A stretch of 64,000 nt of DNA, taken from Ligula intestinalis. Taxonomy: Eukaryota > Platyhelminthes > Cestoda > Diphyllobothriidea > Diphyllobothriidae. The stretch is from contig JAYGXS010000001.1 of the NCBI GenBank assembly GCA_036362985.1, forward strand, positions 36,006,847-36,070,846. The letters are read 5' to 3'. The position numbers and the translations under genes are program-made. Every line of letters begins with the position of its first letter. Positions within the stretch are counted from its first letter, which is position 1. The notes beneath the pieces are model-generated. The model worked only from the letters and a program-made list of their open reading frames with translations. It made no database searches and was not told the origin of the DNA. Below are positions 11,590-24,116 of the stretch, in pieces.

Positions 11590-11905
11590 AAATCCCGTTA
11601 AGCAGTCGGGCGTAGTATATCGCATACTATGTCTAAACTGTCCCCGAAATTACACAGGACGGACTGGAGGCATGCTTGGTTCGCGCATATACGAACACAA
11701 GCGGGCTGCAAGACGGGGTTGCGTCAAATCATCGCAGGTGGCTACACACACCTATGAGACAGGTCATGAGTTCAACGTCGCAGCTACGAGGATAATTGTC
11801 CACGCCGACAACAAGACGAACCGAGCACTGATGGAAGCCTGGACAACTCAGTCAACCGATGTATTGATCTAGCGTCCGCATACATCGCCCTACAAAGGCA
11901 TCTAC
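11590..11905 (+). pseudogene. PLE GIY-YIG endonuclease relic
   Basis: From 11672 the translation reads GSRIYEHKRAARRG, then VATHTYETGHEFN, then NKTNRALMEAW. These are the R-I-x-E-H-K segment, the H-x-x-x-x-x-H segment and the catalytic-Glu helix (EAW) typical of PLE-type GIY-YIG domains. Upstream in another frame a decayed VxYIAYYV...CP-like stretch corresponds to the GIY part. The downstream ...GLM tail also fits the family. There is no RT upstream, so this is an isolated 3' fragment with at least one frameshift. Confidence 0.75.
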
Positions 11906-13205
11906 GGACTGATGTTACTAGTGGTTAATTGCTCCCTTCCGACTGTTTCCACCGCTTTAAGGTTTGCTTGGACCCTGCCCCCTATAAATGTTGCCTCTTT
12001 TTCTTTTATGCTTTTATCTCTGACGATGGACTCCTGCGAGAGTTCGAAAGCTCAGAAGAATAACATTATGATTCTGGTGATCGCCACTTCATCTCTATCC
12101 AAACTGACGTAGCACGTCATTCAAAGAAATATCCGGGTTTAAGGAAATAGAATGAGCATTTGCAGTGCTTGAATTGCTGTTCTCACTAAATTTATTCGAT
12201 CTTGTAATTGTGACGCTAATTATACTTTTACTTAAGTGAAATACTAAAAGCGCTTTAGAACTACGAGGAGTATACAATACTCTGCATGCTCCCTTGCTCG
12301 AAAGGACAATAAATAATCCCCCAACACGTCAAATTTTTTGCCAAACCTTGAAGTTAAAAAGTGCACATCGAGGGCTGAGATACCCTAAAGTGTAAGGCTA
12401 TTCCTAGGAGGTGATCAGGGCGAGTATCCTGAGATGTGATTTATAGGTGAATATCCAGATGCCCACGAAAGCCTTTATGTCTAAATATTAACCTTTTAGA
12501 CCATGTTTACCCAAGATGAAAAAACGGTATCACGTACGAACAATATTAATTCATATTCACTCAACTACTAAGACGGCAAGCCTCAATACCCAAAACCTGA
12601 ACAAGATCTTTTTACCCAAAGAAGTGGAGTGAGGTTATACATAAGTTCTCGCATTGAAATGGATAAGACTCGAGTGCTTAAATTATATGCCTAAGTAATG
12701 GTTAGGTGAATAATAAAAAATCGTTTTACCATATTGCTGGTACTCATCAGAGGTTCATAAACGTGTTTAAAGGATTAACTTCTAGTTTACGATAAAATTG
12801 GTAAAAGTTGGACAATTTTATATAAATCCAGTTAGCAGGTAGAAATTTATAACTTCTGCCATTGAACTACATATACTTCGAATAGGAAAATTGTCACAAG
12901 TTCCTTCACGTCCACCACATGCTAGGCAGAGTTACACCGGAAACAAGAAGTAACTGGAGGACACAAATGGACCAAACGCCTAAGCATTTTGTGAAGTAAC
13001 AGAAACGGAAGGATTTGTGTCTTGGCTTTTTGGCTGTCGTCAATAGCGTCGGTATAGGGAAAACATTGTCTGCGTATAAAACACACCACAGGGTGGGAGG
13101 TTCTGTCGGCGTTAAAAAACGGCCGAAAATGTGATTATTCAACCTCAGTGGTTACACAAGAATCCGATTAAGAGCTGAAAAGTACTGTTCCAACAAATCT
13201 ACCAT
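11906..13205. other. No gene recognised
   Basis: Short frames only (for example 11912-12112 plus and 12906-13142 minus), without splice signals or motifs. The last 300 bases may belong to the terminal-repeat element that begins at 13206. Confidence 0.4.
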
Positions 13206-14175
13206 ACATTGCCAATGCAAGCGAACATACGCGTCCCAGAAAGTAATTGGGAGGAAGAAGATTCGATCGCGGGGCAAAACCTTCATTCGCCTGACGTTTC
13301 GACCTCCGTCGCGGATTCTTCATCAGAAACGTAAACAGAAAATAGTTGCAGAAGCAGGTTACTCATGCACAGGAAGTTGCAGTATTTATGAGACACAGTA
13401 CAATGACCAGACTGCCAACACAAACGAACATACGAGTCCCAGGAAGTAATTGATAAGAAGATTCGATCGCTGGAACAACAATTTTGTTCACCTGACGTTT
13501 CGACATCCGTCTCGGATTCTTCATCAGACATGAGAAAAAAGCAGTAGCAGAAGCAGGTAACGCATGCATGGGAAGTTGCAGTATTTATGGGACAAAGCCA
13601 TTAGTACACACGTATGACACGTAACGAGAATTAACGCTAGTTGCCCTCTTGTATGCTGATCGCTTAATTATCAAATTTGACGAGGTCAAAATTCTAGCAA
13701 GAGGTGACATTTCTGTAATACGCAAATTACTTGAGTCATGGCTCACCAACCCAAAACCACAAACAAATGCAACGACTTGCCAAATACATATTCGGTGCTA
13801 GGGCTCAATTTGGACAGAGCAAGCCGCCACTAAGGGAATGCACAGACCACCGTGTCGTCTTACGTCGACACTGAGTGAACCAGATGGCCGAGCACTCATC
13901 ACATCAAATTCCACCATGCGTGATGCAAGGTCAGCAGGTCACGGCCCGCTTGCCAGTCATCAAACAGTCCACACCCAAGAGGGCAATTATCGTTAATTGT
14001 CGTTAGTTGTCATAAGTGTTAAGTATTGACTGTGTGTTATAAAGACTGCAACTTCCTATGCGTGTATTACCCGTTTCCGCTACTATTTTTTCTTCATGTA
14101 TCTGATGAAGAATCCACTACGGATATCGAAGCGTCAGGCGAAAAAAACGTGTGGTCTCAGCGATCGAACCTTCCT
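13206..14175. mobile_element. PLE terminal repeats: tandem pair plus inverted copy
   Basis: Two tandem units of about 205-250 bp (13206-13412 and 13413-13660) share blocks such as CGAACATACG, AGTAATTG, GATTCGATCGC, GGATTCTTCATCAGA and GGAAGTTGCAGTATTTATG. A third copy at 13975-14175 lies in the opposite orientation, so the ends form a large inverted repeat around a 315-bp centre (13661-13974). On its sense strand each unit contains CTGATGA, a 17-20-nt arm and GAAACGTC (GAAGCGTC in the third copy), the hammerhead core order known from PLE terminal repeats, at 13291-13327 (-), 13491-13529 (-) and 14102-14139 (+). The centre has no RT or endonuclease I can read, so this is a non-autonomous derivative. 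Confidence 0.65.
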
Positions 14176-16819
14176 CTAGTTTGAATAGAGGTGAATATGC
14201 GAATTCTGGAAAGCAGTTTACAAGGAGGAAATGTGATCGCTGAAAGAGGAAGGGCGACAGTAGTTTTAGTAGTGCACCTCATATATCCCTTGTCCCAGCA
14301 TGTCGCTACATAGAAACGGTGGTAAAAGGGGTTTTATGGGTGAAGAATTAGGATAGGCAGTGGAATCTACTTTAATAATCGCTATATTGATTTTTATTTT
14401 ATTGTATTTAGAAACGTTGTTAATTTATATCTGTGGATTTTCCTACTCTGCATTATTGTTTAAAGTATTGCGAAAAACCCTGATTTTCAAATTGCAGGTT
14501 TCTTGAAATCCCTGAAAAGACAAAAATGGTGGTAAGGGAATCGTCTACTTAAACTTACCTAAGGTCTTACTTAACGTTCTTGAGTTAGATTAGTATAGTC
14601 CGCGACGTAGAGCGCTGCCCACACCTTCAATCCACATGTGAAAAAACTGACTCCGAACGGCTGCGGGAAAAAAACTTCAACTATATTTTCCTCTTTACCT
14701 ATCTTTATATGATGTGATCCTTTCTCTGCAATTTGGCTCGATGTTACTGGAACTGTTGATCGCTCTTTCCACGTGACTGATTCTTCTGCTCAGACAAAGT
14801 CTCGGTACAAGATATAGGGGTGGCAGGTCTTTTTACGGTGGGCTTAAGAACCATCACACGGGCTACTTTTGGCTCACTCCTCTTGCGAAGAATTTGATCT
14901 CGTTAAACTTGACCAAGCCCCATCGGGTGAGCTGCTCACCCAATGCCTCTACAATTATTTTCTGCGATTGTCTCTGATGATGTGTTGGAGTGGGAATCCG
15001 AAGAGTTAACTTCTTGTCCCAGCGGTCGCATCTCCTTCTCTGTTTAATATTGTTTGACGACAGTCAAAGTAACTTTTTTCTTACATCATTCCAGCAACTC
15101 TTAGACGCAAGCTAAAATAGAGAGTCGTGTGAGATGTCGATTTCAAGCGCCTTTGGACACGAGGCATTTTTGAGGTATAGCGTTAGCCTTCAAACCATTG
15201 TGCATTGATCCTTGAATAGCTAAATAGTGGTCAGAAGTAGACGAGATGGTAGCTGATGTACGTCTGCCCAGATATTCATAGGAACTTTCGGCGTGTGCCC
15301 ATGCATCGTAGAATACACCGATTTACACCAAGTTGGAGATTATTTTCTGCGGAAATTTAAAAAAGCAACAGTCATATGTCTGCACTTAGATTTCAAACGC
15401 TAATAGACACAAGATACTGGTGGGGTACTGCGTATGTCAGCCAGTCATTGCACGCTAAGCTCTGAATAATTGAACGGTGGTTTGAAGTAACGAAAGCCGT
15501 AAAATTTTCCAAAAGCAGAGTTTACAATGTTTTTCCTCCACAGGCCTTTCTTAAATTCTGCAAAACGTAAAGTGATTTCAAGAGAATAACATTTCCGTCT
15601 ATCCTTGTTTAAACTTCCATCTATAGTCTGAAGTAAACGGCTGCTTTTAGTTAGAAAACTCGTTAGAAACTGTTCTGTTTGTGAGCAGTGTTATTCGTAT
15701 TTCACACTTTGATTTTAAAACTCCTGCGACTGTTTTATGACAAGAAAATATCCCATGTGTACAAGATTTATCCGACGTTAGACCAGAGAATACGTCACGA
15801 TCAATGGCTTGATGGTTTCAGGTAATAGCTTCTTTGGATTTACATCGCAGCTAAAATGACGCAATAATGTTTGCGTTTAAGGCTTCACACTGGTATAGCG
15901 AACAAAGCTGTTTTTAATCTCCTGTTTGAATATATGGAAATTAACATAATAATTTGTGCAGTAGTCAGTTGCAGCCTTAGCAAAATTATTATATCGCTGA
16001 TAAAAGGAAATGGTTTAATAAAAAACATCGTTTACCACTGGGAAAATTATACGAGAAAATGACTTAAGTACTGTGGATATACCATCACGCTCATTAATAT
16101 TCCACTGTCATGGTGTTCGTACGTATTGTGGAAATTATGGAAACTATTTTTTCGCTGACATTTGAAATATTATTGTGCGTTAATTTGTTGGATTTGAAGC
16201 GTAAGCTGTTGTTTTATTTTTCGCTCCGCTTTACTGAAGAATATTTTCAGCCAATTTCATTCGTTCAGAAAAAGGACAAAATTTTCAACAATTTTGATGG
16301 CACAGAAGGATTGGGCATATAGTTATTTTAAGAAATTTTGAGATTTGAGATTTTGAAATTTGTTACGAACTTCACTGCACACTGTATACTCTGGCCTCAT
16401 TTTGTAAGCCTGGAATGAAATTCAATTCAGCCTTCAGCAGTATGACAGCGGGCAAGTCACTAAGGCGCATTTCACCTTTTCTGTAACCTGAAGTGTCACA
16501 AAGTGGCAGAAAACAAGTGTCCAGCTGACGCTGTGGCCCGGCCTTCGTTTTAGCATGGTGACCAGTTTTATAAATTTGTTTTCTAATGGACTATCTATGT
16601 CACTCATTTATTTGTTAGTCGAAACCTTTTTCTCTACGGCCTGCAGTTCAAGGATCACGTAGTGTTTGGCAGACGCCGACCAGCTATAAGCTTCCTTGTT
16701 CGCTGCCTGCAAAGACCTCCGTTGACCTCTATTTTGTAATGGAAATATAGTCGGCTTGGAAAAAATAAATGCGATGAATAGGGGTGCAATTACTTTTCCG
16801 TTACTCAACTCTCCGGAGG
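14176..16819. other. AT-rich, no gene recognised apart from a possible micro-exon
   Basis: Nothing recognisable except the 27-bp exon candidate at 15085-15111. Two short plus-strand frames (15871-16062 and 16110-16322) are AT-driven. Confidence 0.35.
15085..15111 (-). CDS. Possible 27-bp exon Q of the minus-strand gene
   Basis: The minus strand has a pyrimidine-rich acceptor (CTCTATTTTAG) before 15111 and a donor GTAAGA after 15085. The nine codons between read LASKSCWND in phase 0, the phase in which exon N ends. A 27-bp exon cannot be judged by coding content, so this rests only on splice signals and phase. Confidence 0.18.
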
Positions 16820-16881
16820 ATTAATCATTAGGGGGTTTGGCAGATTTGAAGAATTCAGTTGACCCAATTTTGAAAATCTCA

Positions 16882-16960
16882 CGGCCTTAGTGAGAATCAA
16901 ACCTACACAGTAGGGCAGGCTTTTGCGCAACCACAGCTCTGCCATTTAGCTACGAGGCTT
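16882..16960 (-). other. tRNA-like segment, left arm
   Basis: This is the inverted partner of the segment at 17324-17401. On minus it reads AGCCTCGTAGC, a D-arm-like TAAATGGCAGAGC and a T-arm-like GGTTTGATTCTC. Pairing in the D and T stems is worse than in the right-arm copy, so it is not a functional tRNA gene. Confidence 0.55.
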
Positions 16961-17323
16961 ACCGTGAGCCCTGAATATAATCACACTCGGGTCGGATTAC
17001 CCTCTCAACTTGCTGGTCGTATGAAATCCACCATAACAGATACATCAAGCCGACTGCCCAGGCAGGATTTCCTAAGTAATCACCGAGAATCCCCCAGAAT
17101 GACAACTAGCCTAACTTAATTATTAGAAGGTTTGGCAGGTTTGAAGAATTCAGTTGACCCAATCTTAGGTTAGCCCAGTAGTCATTCTGGTGGATTCTCG
17201 GTGATTGCTTAGGAAATCCTGCCTGGGCAGTCAGCTTGATGTATCTGTTATGGTGGATTTCATACAACCAGCAAGTTGAGAGGGTAATCCGACCCGAGTG
17301 TGATTATATTTAGGGCTCATGGA

Positions 17324-17401
17324 GAGCCTCGTAGCTCAATGATAGAGCGTTTGTGGCGCAAAAGCCTGCCCTACTGTGTGGGTCCGACTCCTACCGTGGC
17401 C
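17324..17401 (+). other. tRNA-like segment, right arm
   Basis: GTAGCTCAATGATAGAGCG forms a standard D arm (GCTC/GAGC) and matches a pol III A box; GTGGGTCCGACTCCTAC forms a T arm and matches a B box. Acceptor strands AGCCTCG and CGTGGCC pair at five of seven positions. The anticodon arm does not fold canonically, so I read it as a tRNA-derived repeat head or pseudo-tRNA and not a working tRNA. Confidence 0.55.
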
Positions 17402-17418
17402 ATGAGATTTTTCAAAAT

Positions 17419-18979
17419 AACGTAAACTATAACTGTAGTCAATGAAAATCTATCGTTTGCGGCAGACGACAGTCAGTGAATTTCGTTAGATTACAAACAA
17501 TATCTACTTCTAAAGAGTGCCTTCTTAGAACAGCTGACATCTATGGAAGAAACATCCGTTCACTAGAAACGGCATTTACTAATACCTGGTGCTAGACGAG
17601 CTGACAGTTCGCTCACTGTCAGTGGATGATGAATGAGACTGCAAGTGCAGATGGTTCGTGACCTTCCTCTGGCTGAGGGACGAGCGAAATAGATATTTAA
17701 ACTAATTAATCTCAGAGGATGTCACAACGCATTCGAATGTCAGAGTTTCTTGCGCATGTTTTCTATCGGGCGATTAATCTCCCTAAGTAACGTAGGTTGC
17801 TTAACTCATGCAATCCTACCATTTTGACAACTTACTCCATCTTCCTCAAACGCAGCCCAAGCTGTGGCCCCTAAAGTCTTACAGCAATAAAGTTATGATC
17901 GTTCTCCACAATAGGGCATATTATGATTTATGAAGGAACATAACGTTATATAGAAACACCAGCTTTCTTAAAAAAATGAAAAATTCTGAAAAAGTGGAAA
18001 CCGAGCGTACTAGGTGAACTTCAGTTTAACATGAAGAGGAAGCCCGTTTATGCAAAACGACTGAGAAAATAGAGCAGCACTAGTAAGATTACGTTGAAAA
18101 ATAATCGTTTTGTCAAGTTTTTGAATACATATGCTTCGATATTACGTGCCATATAGTGTATGGGTGTTACCGAAGAGCCTAAATTTCCAATAATGCATTC
18201 TTACACGTTTTCACGAAAACTGCTAGTTGTTTCTTTCGTTTATGCATCGCTTGACTTATGTTGGACTAAGGTAACCACAATTTTGCTTGATATGCTCTAT
18301 TGGGAGATCAGAGGAGTAATATATTGCTTAAGCTTACTTGCGGACATGCCGGTCATTAACAAATAAATTTAAATATAATTGCCGGGAACAATTGTAAACG
18401 TACCATTTTTTGTACCCTAAAAGGTATTGCCTTCCGCCATCTTTTCCGTAATTATTTTGATAGTTCTATTTTGAAGAGGTTCAGATCTTTCATGATATTC
18501 TAATAAAGACTTTACAATTTTAACTGGCTTTAGTCAATTGACCATTAATAATGAGTATATTCTATGTGCTCATCAAAACCTTCAAAATAAGATATATCTT
18601 AAAAGCTTTTACATAAATAACCAGCTTTTAAACATTTTTCTCATACAGTTGTCTTTGTGTGTCATAGTTATAGAACCACCCAATCACGCGAACTCATTGC
18701 CGAAAAAATGAACGTCTGCTCCAAAAGTAGCGAATAAATATACTCAAGATTAATTTAGAAAAATTTTACACAAAGTTTACTCTTGAAAAAAGCTTTACTT
18801 TATATTTTGGCGTCTGAGGTCCACGTACTTTAATTTTTTTGATCATAAAGTCAAGGTCAGAATGTAATATTTTGGCCAGTGCTTTGATTTCCCTTACAAC
18901 TAGGGATGTCTATTCTAACATAAATGAAAGAGCTACTTCTTTTATCTTTAACGGAACAGTTTTCAGCATATTTGCTTAC
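17419..18979. other. AT-rich, no gene recognised
   Basis: No convincing exon or repeat. A 68-codon plus-strand frame at 18160-18366 has no motif and no splice context. Confidence 0.4.
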
Positions 18980-19077
18980 TTTTAGATTCAGTTCTACGAT
19001 AACAAATGCAAAGTAGAGTTGCAATACTATCAACGGCCATTTTTGGAAAAACTGTTTTGCAATGTCCCGTGACAACT
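18980..19077 (-). CDS. Candidate exon N of the minus-strand gene
   Basis: The donor is strong (CTAAAA followed by GTAAGC). An acceptor CATTTGACAG leaves two bases (AG) that complete the split codon left by exon P, giving Glu. The frame then reads LSRDIAKQFFQKWPLIVLQL and continues hydrophobic to ELNLK, 32 codons ending in phase 0. It looks like a helical segment. The frame stays open past the donor, so coding length alone does not prove the 3' boundary. Confidence 0.4.
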
Positions 19078-21594
19078 CTGTCAAATGTTTGCTATGTTAA
19101 TTGTCTCCAACTTCATATCGATTGTACAATTAATTTGGTTGCCATATACTAATAAAGTTCTCAAGCGCATTCCTCGCCTGTAACCTCTCAAATATAAAAT
19201 ATAAATTATAGATGGAGTAATGCAAACAACAACTTTAAAAGTTTATTACTCAAATTTATGGCACCAAATTTGGTAGATTTGCAAACTTTAAATTTCAAAA
19301 CTTATTTCACTCTTCTATTCTAAAAGAAATGCGCTATCACCTCATTACACTTACCTTAATTTCATAGATGCAAAACAAAATTTTCCGTTTTTTAAACAAA
19401 TATCATGAAAAATGTCTGCTGTTCAATAATATTCCTTTATAGTGCAGCATGCACATACAAGAAGTTCTTTTCCGCACCATTAAATAGCATAGGAAATTCC
19501 TGAGATATCAAGGAACGCTAGATTTTGCCAATTTTCGCCTCTATTTTCTTCCGGTATTCTGATCTGACTGTAATTTAATTCTAGTTAACCACCTTTTACG
19601 AACCAATTTAACCCAATGAACTAAATAAACAACCTCGAGTGTGCGTTAAATCCTCCAATTTCAAACCTTGCATCAGATATGCAATTTACTGTAGATTTGA
19701 TTGCAGCAGTTCATGCCCGTTTGTCCCAGTTGGTGTAAGTCGTTGGTGAATTCATTATTCCTCGTGATGAAGTCCGAGTTGCGCTTCATTAAAATAAGTG
19801 AAAAAATGATAGCATAACATTTATAAAAAAACAGCTGCTCTAAGATAAAAAATATTTGGCTAAAACCAGTTCAGATTATCTGTGTAGTAAATACAAAAAA
19901 CTGCACAGTCGCTGGCTTTCTGCAAAACACTAGCAACACGAAACTCTCCCTCCTCTTTACGAATCAGTAATATTTTGCCACGATAAGCCAAAAAAACACA
20001 TCCACCAATCATATTCGTTTGTAACTGTAGGCTGGTCTTTAATTTGCATGTATATTACCGCCGTCAGTTGCTAGTACAAGATGACGCCCAACTAACGGCA
20101 ACAAATGACAAAAAAAATAGTTGTTGACAATAATAGGAGGAACAGACCCAATAAAGCACATTTTCTGAGATTAATGTCGGCTTTTGTCAATCGATATGTA
20201 CACACTGGATATGCAACACGTGCGAGTGAATATAATAGGCATACAAGCGTCCCAGGATACAAATATTCGCTTACACCGAACTAAAATATTCACGCGAACC
20301 GATAATAGAACCCGCCGTGGTTTGTTCTGGTGCATCGAATCTCAATATACTCACAGCGAAAGCAATTCATTGCAAACTAGGGTGTTTATGGAAGATGGTT
20401 GGATGGTAAAGCAATAACAAGAGGCTTGACAGTTGGTCCTTGGACACGGCACACTGCGGCCAGAGTGATCGTCATGAGAAAAAACAAGGCCAGTGTGACG
20501 CGAAAAGAAGGCAAAAAAAACATTGGACCATTTCATCCGCTGAAGAAACAGTCTGGCACTGTTAGTGAGGCAGTTGGCAATTTATGATCCTGGGAAAATC
20601 CTGCCGCAAGTAAGTGCTGCGATTTGCAGCCCACTAGGCCCATGAACGTTGGCGATCTAGTGGCAGCCTTGAGAACTCGTTGGCATCTCGGGGTCAAGGG
20701 ACTTGCCTCGCCTAGTCTACCGACGGGCTGTAGATTCGCGCATTGCGTCTAGAATGTATACGCAAATACCTATAGGCGCCAGATTTCTCGGCAAAGCAGT
20801 GCATAATGTCAAACATTATAAAGAAAAAGGGCAGAATAAATACACATGTATGCAAAATTACGGGATAAAATAGCTGATTAGTTTTTGTAGCTATATTATA
20901 AGTTGTCCTTGTCATTCAGTTTGGTCACAGGAAAGAAGAAATCCTATATAAATTTAACAGAGTACCCAGGTACAGAACAGCTGGGAAGTTTAGCTAACAC
21001 CTTCGCCACTCTCCTGCTGACCAATAAGTGACAGATGCGAGTAAACGCAAGTGTCGCAGGGTTCACCATGAACAGCTCATAAACACACACATAACGGCTC
21101 CTATGCTGCAAAATTACGTCCATTTGCTGTTTCTTGAACCACCTACCCCTAAAATGTCCTTATTTTGCACTATATGCATAAATTCTATTTCTGTTTAACT
21201 TATAACGAGTGCATTTTCTTCATTCCTTGGTGATTTGATTGCGTTAAAAAATTGTTTTCGTTTGCTGGCTGCCTGCCTGCGATTAAGTTGATCAGCCAGT
21301 TCCGTTTTTTTCTCCTAACGCACCCGATTTTTTAATTAACTCTGGTGTACTTCAATAACCTAATAGAATTAATCGATTTTTTGAATTTTTTCTGCACAGA
21401 GTATGCTGTTCACCACTTCCGTTAACTCCTTAATACCTCCACAATTCTACCACAATTCCCCTAATGTATGCAACCTTGTTTTTCGCTGTTTGCATGCATC
21501 TAAATACAATATTATTTCGAACTAACCTTCGATTGTGAAAGTCCCAAAGAACTAGCACGTGATAAAAGGCAGAGAGTATTGCAGAAAAAGACAA
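19078..21594. other. Intron-like sequence, no feature recognised
   Basis: AT-rich to about 20.1 kb. A block with higher GC at 20390-20760 carries short overlapping frames on both strands without motifs and may be an old repeat. Nothing else can be supported. Confidence 0.35.
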
Positions 21595-21760
21595 AGGAGC
21601 GTGGTAAGTCCACTCCTGGCTTACTAGCAGTCCTCAGCCAGGCGTACCCAGTCCCAAGTTGTGCCCCAGCCGAGCCTCGAACTCGTGACCTCTCTGATCA
21701 GAGTCGAACGTCCTAAACCTCAAGCCATGGGTTCGTTGTCTAGCCAGTTTAGATTAGGAG
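21595..21760 (-). repeat. SINE family A copy (inverted)
   Basis: On minus it shows a B-box-like GAGTTCGAGGCTC, then GGCTGAGGACTGCTAGTAAG and GCCAGGAGTGG, the diverged equivalents of the body of the 6.5-kb and 30-kb copies. The hammerhead-like core has decayed (CTGAGGA, GGAG). The tRNA-like head spans about 21690-21760. Confidence 0.6.
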
Positions 21761-23893
21761 CTATTGACGCTCGCTGATGAACGTTTACCTCACTGCTAAC
21801 GGGAGTCATTCGTCCCGCATTGTCTTGGGTCTCGATTGAGGTCCTGTGACAGCCGTAAGAGCTGGCAATACAGGCAGGTGGTACCGTTAGTGGTCAGGTG
21901 AACGCTCATCAACGAGTGTCAACCAGCACGTTCTTCTATCAAATAACCAAACAAACATTAATAGAAAAACAGCAGAATGATAACACCGTAATACCTGCCG
22001 CGCATGCGAAACATTCTCGCTTCATAGTTGGTGTTTCAAACATCATATGCAGCAAAATCTGCAATGGCAGGGATCCAAACGAATACGATCGAAAGAATAA
22101 TCCTAGATGGGCAGTATCATGTCCGGAATGTAACACTATTTACACCAAACTAACCAGTCGCCTCTTAACGTTGTAGCGACCCCCTTTCTTAGTCATGCTT
22201 TCCTCGGATGCCGCGCGGACTAGGTCATGTCTGGCGTGACCACCACGCGTCCGCAAGACACCATAGTCAAGGCCTCCGTTTAAGGTCACTCCCGTGTGGC
22301 TTTCTTAAGGTGGTCTATTCTCACTAGCCAACCACTTCTCAAGGTTAGACCAGTGCCCGAGACGTGGACGATTTGTTTACGCTCATTCACTTCCAGAGCC
22401 GACAACTCACTGTTCGGTTGCAGACTCTCTGGACTCCGGCTCATTCATGGCTGGCCTGCACTCGTATGGAAGTCAATTTCATATTGCTTACATACTACAC
22501 TTGTTCCTACCTTAGTACATTCTCCCTGACACTATGGCCTTCCACATCTCATTCTATTCAACTAGCTTAAACATGTTGGGATACGTTCTCTCGTCTATTA
22601 TCTGGCTGGACCACGTCGTATCCCACAAGGATATACACGGGCACGCATACAATTTTGTTAAAAAATGTATCAGATACTAAGGCTAGGCTGGTTACAATCG
22701 CTGCAGCGATCGTAGTCATGGAACAGTCGAGTGAAAACATCCACTTGTCGATTCCCAGGGCCAGTGCCGCAATAGTGAAGGCTCCATCGTTGGATTACCT
22801 CAAGTTGTTGCATAACGGGGGTGTCTGGTACGCACCAATGTCCTCCAGTTATCCTCATCGCAATGGTCTCGCTGGAAACGCTGCAAAGACTCCATCGCGC
22901 TTGCACTTCGGACGCCGCCCTCGCGACCTCGGAGGTTCCATTCTTCGACTACCAACTTCTTCTAACCTATCCCATACACGGCATACACTGTTCCTTCCAA
23001 CTGGTATCCCACTTCTTCTCTTTCCATACGGAAGCGGGCCTGAAAGTCACATCAGTTAGAGTCTTTCCTATTAACTCAAGTTACTGCGATAGTTTCTCCA
23101 GTCATCAAAAGCCTAGCCTACACCTTTAAAAAGATTTTCTTGAATTATCATTCACTTAGTCGACCTCGAAAGACTACAATGTCTGTTCATACATTTCCTC
23201 TAACAGGCGTTTTCGTTCTCAGTGAAATTTACATACGTGCATTCGAACACAACCCGATAGATTAACACTGACCACATGATGGAGCTTGCGTTGCCAACAG
23301 TTCGCTATCTTTTCACTTCATGGGGTCTCACCTAGGACAAATTGGTTGCCTGAAAATGTTGTCCTATTTCTCGCATGCAAATAGTCAATGTTTCGAGCTG
23401 CTTTTACATATGCAGGAACTGGTGAAGCGAGTTTTAGGTCAGTAGACTTTCCATGGTCTAGCAAGCACATCAAAGCAAAAAAACGGAAGATTATTTCTGT
23501 TTGATAGGCAAAGTTATAACCCATCAGACCAAAAATAGCCTTAGCGTTCAGCCAATATATTTGCACTTAGAAATACACCAGCGCAGAAGAGATGAGGTGT
23601 CGTGCAATAGTGCGAACTCAATTATGACGTTGCCATAATTTAATATGTTATGACTATAAAACATCTCTAGAACTTCGGTTTAAATAACCATTGTATGGTC
23701 AATTTTGAGTACAACCTCCATTACATGGTAATAGTGCTGTCAAAATTTTTTCAGAAACTGAACAGTTCGTCATATTCTATATAGAAGAACCACTACATTT
23801 GCGGACGAAGCGGCTTTTCTTATCATGATTCTGGAGGTTACTCAGAGACATGTAAGTCATGATCACGGATCACTTCAATAAAATAGTGTTTAC
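21761..23893. other. Unassigned, GC-richer block at 22.2-23.1 kb
   Basis: Several overlapping frames on both strands (21898-22176 plus, 22296-22529 plus, 22655-23059 plus, 22670-22906 minus) with no motif I can place. Composition and overlap suggest a decayed transposon. The 21898 frame contains one Cys pair (CPEC), which is not enough to call a zinc finger. Confidence 0.3.
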
Positions 23894-24116
23894 CTTCCTG
23901 GACAAGAACGTGGCAGGAATATAGGACGAGCCTTGGCAAAAGAAAATGCTTGCCATGAAATACCTCCCTATCTATTTTGCATTTTAATTTAACTAAACTT
24001 TCTTTAGTCTCTTTATTTGTTTTTACAAAAAGAATGCTTCTGAGAGCTCCATGACCGTAGGATATTTCATGTTTTTTTAGAAAGCGATCACTTTGGTAGG
24101 AAACCAAACGGAAACC
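23894..24116 (-). CDS. Candidate exon P of the minus-strand gene
   Basis: The minus strand is open for 74 codons and ends at a good donor (CAGGAAG followed by GTAAAC). The start at 24116 after GATGGATAG gives phase 0, matching the end of exon M, but that acceptor lacks a pyrimidine tract, so the 5' edge is uncertain. The translation is protein-like (SDRFLKKHEISYGHGALRS, then LLPRLVLYSCHVLVQE). It ends with one base of a split codon that exon N completes. Confidence 0.4.

Larger units (their letters stand above)
16820..17418. repeat. Inverted repeat with about 250-bp arms and tRNA-like ends
   Basis: The left arm (about 16867-17116) and right arm (about 17167-17418) are reverse complements over nearly their whole length with scattered differences; the spacer is only about 50 bp. 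The spacer repeats, in direct orientation, the 45-bp sequence just left of the left arm (16820-16866, with GAAGAATTCAGTTGACCCAA in both). So the left arm alone is bounded by direct repeats. Each arm's outer third is tRNA-like. The layout could come from two head-to-head insertions or from template switching. It would fold into a long hairpin. Confidence 0.85.

Noticed and set aside
17324..17401. Functional tRNA gene
   Set aside because: D and T arms fold, but the acceptor has two mismatches and no canonical anticodon arm forms. It is part of an inverted repeat, so I treat it as tRNA-derived.
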